A stretch of DNA of 64,000 bases from positions 58,299 to 122,298 of the forward strand of contig CALHYE010000009.1 of the NCBI GenBank assembly GCA_938040735.1. Direction: 5' to 3'. The position numbers were made by a program, and so were the translations under genes. The DNA is from an uncultured Bellilinea sp. (GTDB lineage: Bacteria > Chloroflexota > Anaerolineae > Anaerolineales > Anaerolineaceae). The notes beneath the pieces are model-generated. The model ran no database searches and was not told the DNA's origin. It was given only the letters and a program-made list of their open reading frames with translations. This document shows positions 59,501-64,000 of the stretch, piece after piece (within the stretch, counting starts at the first letter, position 1; each line of letters starts with the position of its first letter).

Positions 59501-60607
59501 GAACCAGGTGAACTTACCTGACTGCGACTGAACGGATTGCCATGCCAGCGAGTCTTTCTTGGGTTGGACAATGGCGGCAATGATGTCTTCCATCCCCTGG
59601 GTCTGGAGGCCGATTTCAGTGACACGCGCTTCCAGGGTTTCGGCGTTTAGGTCGCCAATTTGCCCGTGATTGCGAAAAGCTTTGTGCCCGGTTCCAATGA
59701 AGACAACCGTGCCGCCCTTTTCTAAAGTGGAATTAGCGCAGTATTGAGCAAAATCTAGCAAAGTTGTGTAATTCACCAAGTTTGCATCAATGGCTGCCCC
59801 AAATTCGTCATACAGAAATACAATCCCCTTGTATCGCTCCTTAAACTGGGGGGTTTGGAGGAGATCGGAGATGATATCGCGCAGGTTGTCTTTCTCATAG
59901 GCGAATTCGGTATCTGTCACTTGCTTGAAACAACTCTTGAAGGCGCTCAATGCCTGGTCGTCAAATTTCTCCAATCCGTCTATCAGATCGTTAATCGTCC
60001 AATCGGGATATAACCTACCGATGGCGGCTTCCAGGTCTGAATAAAACCGGCTTTCGATTCTGCGGGCTTCCCAATTCTTGATCCGGCGCAACGCTTCACG
60101 ATAATGACTATCCACCAGGATATTCGCTTCATCGCCTTTGAGAGCATCCTGCAACGCTCTTAGCAGCGCTCCTTCAAAGTCCAGGTTTAAACTGTACCGG
60201 CATAAAGCCACAAGATAGCGGCCCGATTTCCTGGCATCCTTAAGCGAAGCAGATTTTCGTTCTCTGAGCGTTTCACCCGGTTTAAGTAGCACCTCACCCT
60301 GCGCGGTTTCGTAATTCTTGAAGAACGTCTCAATTTCAGGCACATCACTGGGGTTAGCAAAGTAATTCGCCAGCATTAATAAAAGATGGGACTTACCCGT
60401 GCCATAACTCCCGGATAGAAAGTAAAAGCGGCGATCCTTTGGATTGAGCGCGTTTGCGATTTTCTCAAAAGCCTGACGATGGGCGGCGATGGGCTTGTAG
60501 CGTTCCATTCGCCCGCGGTTTTTCACAATGTCGTAGTATTCTTCGTACAGGTCAACATAACTGGTATAACCGCTATTGATCTGTATGATGTCGCGAATTT
60601 TTATCAT
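56501..60607 (-). CDS. brxC: BrxC/PglY-family BREX ATPase
   Basis: 1368 aa; IIQINSGYTSYVDLYEEYYDIVKNRGRMERYKPIAAHRQAFEKIANALNPKDRRFYFLSGSYGTGKSHLLLMLANYF; KGIVFLYDEFGAAID. Confidence 0.93.
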   Translation of the reverse strand: MIKIRDIIQINSGYTSYVDLYEEYYDIVKNRGRMERYKPIAAHRQAFEKIANALNPKDRRFYFLSGSYGTGKSHLLLMLANYFANPSDVPEIETFFKNYETAQGEVLLKPGETLRERKSASLKDARKSGRYLVALCRYSLNLDFEGALLRALQDALKGDEANILVDSHYREALRRIKNWEARRIESRFYSDLEAAIGRLYPDWTINDLIDGLEKFDDQALSAFKSCFKQVTDTEFAYEKDNLRDIISDLLQTPQFKERYKGIVFLYDEFGAAIDANLVNYTTLLDFAQYCANSTLEKGGTVVFIGTGHKAFRNHGQIGDLNAETLEARVTEIGLQTQGMEDIIAAIVQPKKDSLAWQSVQSQSGKFTWFSGECNRLRLFNWLPAPKIKNNVIQNIYPMHPLATFALLRLAGEAGSDNRSVFKFFAPEFETGEDGWVNVQPYSYPWFIENHEVVEQGKLALYTADLLVDYFKDSLKATNSRLVDRVKNAVINYEATLRELNAYVARQSQQQLFDTADDLMLRIIKVMLVNEIASTPDVTIANTGQNIEFALDYVSNEEKTQIEARLKLLCDAGVLFNNHGIYELVRGDRKDVQRLVEQYKANPANRPTNLLGSFLEFNPLKGDEIYLEAKDYNAAYSEDKRLKVVFATPAQLTQKQLVDGVSLSFFAAQEQERQSVASRSGAYEGTVVYVFCESDQDIDTAKKAVAHNDQPRVMVAIPRSPIAVYDAIFTLKSLDSDWFRKQSQNFSPYEKSEEKKIRDEALRVLAEAKTAYFTNSKVYWFAQGGAEVPVQENKRHDVANRMVQAFYGARRNTFGHNEFNKCHINLTGQVRAIFKEAGDILCDLSQPIRVNWSWPDNRGGTKYLRKCFVDHQALRILSVEGDVRYLETEKDIQKFRAALPAYAHLLESLASLEGMGQVNLLKFIKPYFEEFGQGEIAVTLMLLLARRFYGDGLRFKREPNNLTDVQFASTEDMLALVQGQYPSAVILFEPVSAEDQAYFAKVTQIFTNLPAPAGKTYTISEAYQAVTAWWDNLPIIARSLDFYLEAEKPLAEALSQAKTKDPFRFIKHDLLELLGQVPGEALTPAKLLHIEVHLKSFKAAAEAIQANVEEQILKKIAEVFGSPSHLDLDIQEAFRNWYNGLSSIQKDLTVSYHNNDSKPLVKFTSYVNIRELLFKTLPEAYRLGSVDTWMSNYVDMYVGRILNGKAHIENNAPQISQLELEFENDLSQHGNQVTYQGELILHANTEDGQGVIYYTVDGSDPSSSQQRGKLSPGDTLTIQGNRKVKLVVADEKGNYSAVKTIEAIDELEKYKIVRPAQSAFEETVTFVFPPSKDAARITLRSLLNELSKADLFKVNELENEVRRALDNLK

Positions 60608-60621
60608 GACTGTAAACTCCC

Positions 60622-61101
60622 CTAGGTGATGTCGTTAAAGTCGGTCAGATTCAGGATTCTACTTTTGCCTTGAGAATCATAAATTCTCAGGGCTTCAATT
60701 TCATGCGAAGTCTGCAGGCAAAGGATCAGTTTGGCTTTCATACCCTCTCTGTAGCCATCCCATTGGTTGTTCACCAGCCGATAGAAACCCTGTCGCTCTG
60801 ATCTTCTCCACGTGTCGATCAGGAAATCCACTCGATCAACGATCATTAAAGACTGAGATTGACTTTGTTGAATCAATAAGTTTCTGAATTTTTCAGGGTC
60901 GAAACAGTCAATATTTTCGCTCAGCTCCGGGAATTGAATGAATAAATCTAGTAGATCCAGATATTTTCCACCCAGATGGTTACAGATTTTTTGGCTGAAA
61001 GTGGTTAGGGCTGGAGCCATCATTGGAGCAGTATGAATAATAATGGCGCGATAGCGTTCTTGCTCCAACCCTCTTAAGTAATCAAAAACATCAATGGGCA
61101 T
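60622..61101 (-). CDS. Small BREX-operon protein, NTPase-like fold with no Walker A (BrxF- or BrxB-position protein)
   Basis: YRAIIIHTAPMMAPALTTFSQKI where a P-loop would lie; SLMIVDRVDFLIDTW Walker B-like; directly upstream of brxC. Confidence 0.5.
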   Translation of the reverse strand: MPIDVFDYLRGLEQERYRAIIIHTAPMMAPALTTFSQKICNHLGGKYLDLLDLFIQFPELSENIDCFDPEKFRNLLIQQSQSQSLMIVDRVDFLIDTWRRSERQGFYRLVNNQWDGYREGMKAKLILCLQTSHEIEALRIYDSQGKSRILNLTDFNDIT

Positions 61102-61102
61102 C

Positions 61103-61915
61103 CTATCCCTCGTAGATTTTATGAAGAACAAATTCTGGCGTCAGGTCATCGGTGAACCGTACCTGGTCCAAGTTGGCTAATTGCTCCAAACGCACCAGGC
61201 CGGCATTATGTAAACCCCCTAATTGCGATCTGACCTGGTATTCGGATAGAAGCAACACCCTCCCTGGGCTATTTTCAGCATGGCAAACCTCCTCAATACT
61301 CAGCGCTGAAGAGCCAGGAAAATGTTGTTCTCTGAAATGCGCCAGGCAAAACAAAAAAGCCAGAGCAGGAACGTCCACCGGTTTGGATTTAATAAAATTA
61401 CCTGTTCCTTTTGCAGCAAAGATCTCTAAATGAGACAGCTCGCTGCGTGTGTAAGCAGCAAAAACCGCTCCGACCTCTTTGGGTAATTTTTCGGAAATCG
61501 TTCTTTCTGAAAAATGGATAGCCAGATCGGGAAAATAGTGATCGGCAACTTGGTTAATTGAAAATTGATCTTGAGAAAATAATACGGTATTGATGATTCG
61601 ATGCCAAACGACATATTCAGGATTACTGGATACCAGATAGTGAATCATCCATAACGTATCAAGCCGATCAAAATAGGGGTCGAATTGGATGACAGCCTTT
61701 CCAAATGGCGTCAGCAGAGTTGCTCGTGGTAACACAAGTCCAAAACCAGTCATCATGCTAGTCAAATTTTCAACCTGTTTATAGGGGATACCCAAGCCAG
61801 CAACAATTTCCTGTCGAGGGATTTTCCTCCGACTTTCTTGGGAATGCAGGAATTGTAAAATCCTTGTTATTTGATCAAAACGTGGGCGATAACCGTTGGT
61901 AAATTGTAGTTTCAT
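61103..61915 (-). CDS. DUF4007-like protein, first gene of the BREX operon
   Basis: LLTPFGKAVIQFDPYFDRLDTLWMIHYLVSSNPEYVVWHRIINTV resembles the DUF4007 core (LTpfG..l...DPYLed..TLWLLHy.L.snpe....w...fN). Confidence 0.6.
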   Translation of the reverse strand: MKLQFTNGYRPRFDQITRILQFLHSQESRRKIPRQEIVAGLGIPYKQVENLTSMMTGFGLVLPRATLLTPFGKAVIQFDPYFDRLDTLWMIHYLVSSNPEYVVWHRIINTVLFSQDQFSINQVADHYFPDLAIHFSERTISEKLPKEVGAVFAAYTRSELSHLEIFAAKGTGNFIKSKPVDVPALAFLFCLAHFREQHFPGSSALSIEEVCHAENSPGRVLLLSEYQVRSQLGGLHNAGLVRLEQLANLDQVRFTDDLTPEFVLHKIYEG

Positions 61916-62036
61916 ATATTTATTCCCAAAGATCAGGGCTTGGGTTGGAATTTATTCTCTTAATCTTTTACCCAATTCTGTATTTTTTTCTTTCCGAAAC
62001 CGCCAAGGCTTACCTTACTTAGATCCCAGCAATTGT

Positions 62037-62122
62037 GAATCTTGAACCAACTTATACACCGTCGATAACGGGATCCGTAAATACTCAGCCGCTTCCTAAG
62101 CGGTTAGGAATTCGGACTGCAT
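62037..62122 (-). pseudogene. Excisionase/MerR-like helix-turn-helix gene interrupted by an amber codon
   Basis: Minus strand MQSEFLTA*EAAEYLRIPLSTVYKLVQDSQLLGSK*: typical HTH_17 sequence with TAG where Lys is expected. Confidence 0.6.
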
Positions 62123-62328
62123 GAATCCCTCCTCAGTGTTTGTTTAAGCGCAATTTCTGGAATTGATTATATCATCCAAGGAAAAAGGGGATTAAAAGAA
62201 CACCCACGAACCATTAATGCATTAATAAATCTCTTTAGACCCTGCTTTCAACAGAGGAGATTGACAAAAGAGAGGTCTTCTTCGGTACACTTTGTTCACC
62301 AACACTCTAATAACTGGAGAAGACCAAA

Positions 62329-62547
62329 ATGGATTATATCAATCTTGCGGTGCAGGAAGAGGTGAATGAGCATGGATTGATCTTTTATGTGGATAGTCTG
62401 TATACCTATTTCGAATAGGCGAGCAATACGCACAAGGCAAAGGGAAAGGACTACCTGTTGATGATAATGTTGGTGATGCTGCTGGCGAAGTTGGGAGGCG
62501 AAGATCAACCGAGTGGAATAGCGGAGTGGGTGAATCATCGGGTATAA
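62329..62547 (+). pseudogene. ISAs1-like transposase N-terminal remnant
   Basis: MDYINLAVQEEVNEHGLIFYVDSLYTYFE*ASNTHKAKGKDYLLMIMLVMLLAKLGGEDQPSGIAEWVNHRV*, with internal stop and no DDE core. Confidence 0.55.
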
Positions 62548-62552
62548 CAATT

Positions 62553-62855
62553 TTATGAGATGAAGGTCATATCCAAGAAGAACTCCAAGTTCATCACCTC
62601 ATCGAACAGAGATTTGATTCCGCGCTGGGTCAGTCTCCATCACAGGCTCGCCAATGGTTGAGTGTCGCGGTCACTCCGGAAGAACATCAGGTGTTTACTA
62701 ATGCATGGAGAAATGCTATTGGATACATTAATTCCAGTAATCCAATAAATACCACAACTGTTACTAAAGAGTATGTCTGGTTGGTGACTCAAGATATATA
62801 CTCCAGATATCCATCGTTATTAGAAGCAGCCAGGCAAACTATCTTCGGACAATAG
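62553..62855 (+). pseudogene. Orphan Rhs/polymorphic toxin C-terminal tip fragment (HH-containing nuclease-like)
   Basis: Reading upstream of the listed TTG in the same frame: DEGHIQEELQVHHLIEQRFDSALGQSPSQARQWLSVAVTPEEHQVFTNAWRNAIGYINSSNPINTTTVTKEYVWLVTQDIYSRYPSLLEAARQTIFGQ*; no Rhs repeats attached. Confidence 0.55.
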
Positions 62856-62865
62856 GAGGCCAGAA

Positions 62866-63697
62866 ATGGAAATCTGGCACAGGGTTACTTTCAACGCAAC
62901 CTTAAAGCCAATTTTCTTAGAAACCATTAAGGATATGAAATTAAGCTATAAAACCTTACAGCTGCCTGGCGATGGAGGATCATTGGTTTTCCTCGATATC
63001 TCCGAGACTAATTCGAATTGGCCAGCAGTATCCAGATTAATTTCCTCTTTAGGAGCAGCCGATTTACAAGAAACCTTTTCCTCAGAGGAAGAAATCCGCT
63101 CCGCCGCATGGCTTCGCATGATCTGTGTCTTTGAGCAAGGGATATCCGCAGCCCAAAATGACCTGGCCCTTCAATCAACCGGATCGGGAACTGCTCTGCC
63201 CCAAGTGTGCCATCTATCGCCAAATTGCCCCCATGCACATCGCCAAAGAGCCTCATCTTGGAAGAAAAGCCTTCATGACCACCATTTGGACCCATGAGAT
63301 TTTTTGTATCCCAGCAGTCCTTCAAGGTCTGCAAGAAATTCAGGCCACGGGATACGAAGATTGGGACGTGATCCTTCACAAGACCGGACAGGTTTCTCAG
63401 CGGGTACGCCAGTTGTTCATCCCAACCGTAGCCCGCCCGGGAGCCTTGTTGGATAAAGAACATCCAAGGACGGTCTGTCCCCAATGTGGTACGGTAAAAC
63501 ATGAAGCGCACATGCAGGGCGTGCTGCCAATCAAAAGAGATGCCCTGCTTCCAAACACCGATTTCATGCTGACCCATGAATGGTTCGGCTCAGGCTATTT
63601 TGCCTGGCGGGAGATTATCGTCTCCAATCGGATTGCACAACTGGTTCTTGACAAAGGCTGGCAAGGCATCCGCTTCAAAGTAGTGGCAGTGGTATAA
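62866..63697 (+). pseudogene. Putative immunity protein with two CxxC motifs, frameshifted near 63125-63145
   Basis: ORFs 62866..63297 (MEIWHRVTFNATLKPIFLETIKD...RMICVFEQG) and 63125..63697 (...YPQPKMTWPFNQPDRELLCPKCAIYRQIAP...RTVCPQCGTVKHEAH) join by a +1 shift. Confidence 0.5.
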
Positions 63698-63744
63698 GAC
63701 CGGAGGTGTTCAGAAAAGTGGCCCGTTCCTCCAATCGCATGATC

Positions 63745-64000
63745 CGTTGAGCGATCTATCAAAAACCGCCAGCGGCAGCACCTTAACAAGTTACGGCTTC
63801 ACCGGCGAGTGGCACGACCCCGTGGGTTGATCTACCTGCGTCCATCATGGCTGCAATCAGGGTTTCTTGGTAAGGGCGAATTGCGCTATACTACAGGTGA
63901 GTATTCCGTGCGCTACAAATTCACCGCCCAACGTGAGGAAGCCGCCTTGAGCCTGTACGACTACCGCGCCCGTTTCTACGACCCCCTGCTGGGACGCTTC
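63745..64000 (+). pseudogene. Rhs repeat core fragments, degraded, running off the right edge
   Basis: SYGFTGEWHDPVG(frameshift)LIYLR... followed by YSVRYKFTAQREEAALSLYDYRARFYDPLLGRF, two Rhs-core-like segments in close succession. Confidence 0.7.

Noticed and set aside
1-64000. CRISPR arrays, tRNA and rRNA genes
   Set aside because: No regularly spaced direct repeats, no cas genes and no recognisable tRNA or rRNA signatures found by eye; a tRNAscan/Infernal run would be needed to exclude small RNAs.

Overview
This 64 kb window looks like part of a Chloroflexota (Anaerolineae-like) chromosome; the taxonomic call is inference from gene content. Positions 1-45 kb are mostly ordinary core genome: an oligopeptide-binding protein, secG, rtcB/archease, an FHA-FHA-mtnP-SEDS/PBP cluster, an ABC exporter, lgt, ftsK, an S1 protein, purine nucleoside phosphorylase, a GGDEF protein, rluD/lspA, thpR, rsfS, a five-heme cytochrome, and a full aa3-type cytochrome oxidase operon with CtaA-CtaB, SURF1, SCO and a two-component system. 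Positions 46-62 kb hold a BREX-family phage-defence operon on the minus strand with a non-canonical composition: a DUF4007-like protein, a small P-loop-degenerate protein, BrxC, a frameshifted PglX, a putative PD-(D/E)XK protein, PglZ, BrxL, and a duplicated HARE-HTH/DUF4268 protein. Decayed mobile DNA flanks it: an IS3 remnant on the left, and an ISAs1-like remnant, a broken excisionase-like HTH and orphan Rhs toxin-tip/immunity fragments on the right. The observations most worth follow-up are the hybrid BREX locus with its embedded nuclease candidate and pglX frameshift, a SEDS protein fused to a transpeptidase domain lacking all three catalytic motifs, and a pseudo-receiver domain in frame with cytochrome oxidase subunit II. 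All domain calls were made by eye from the translated sequence; no database search was run.
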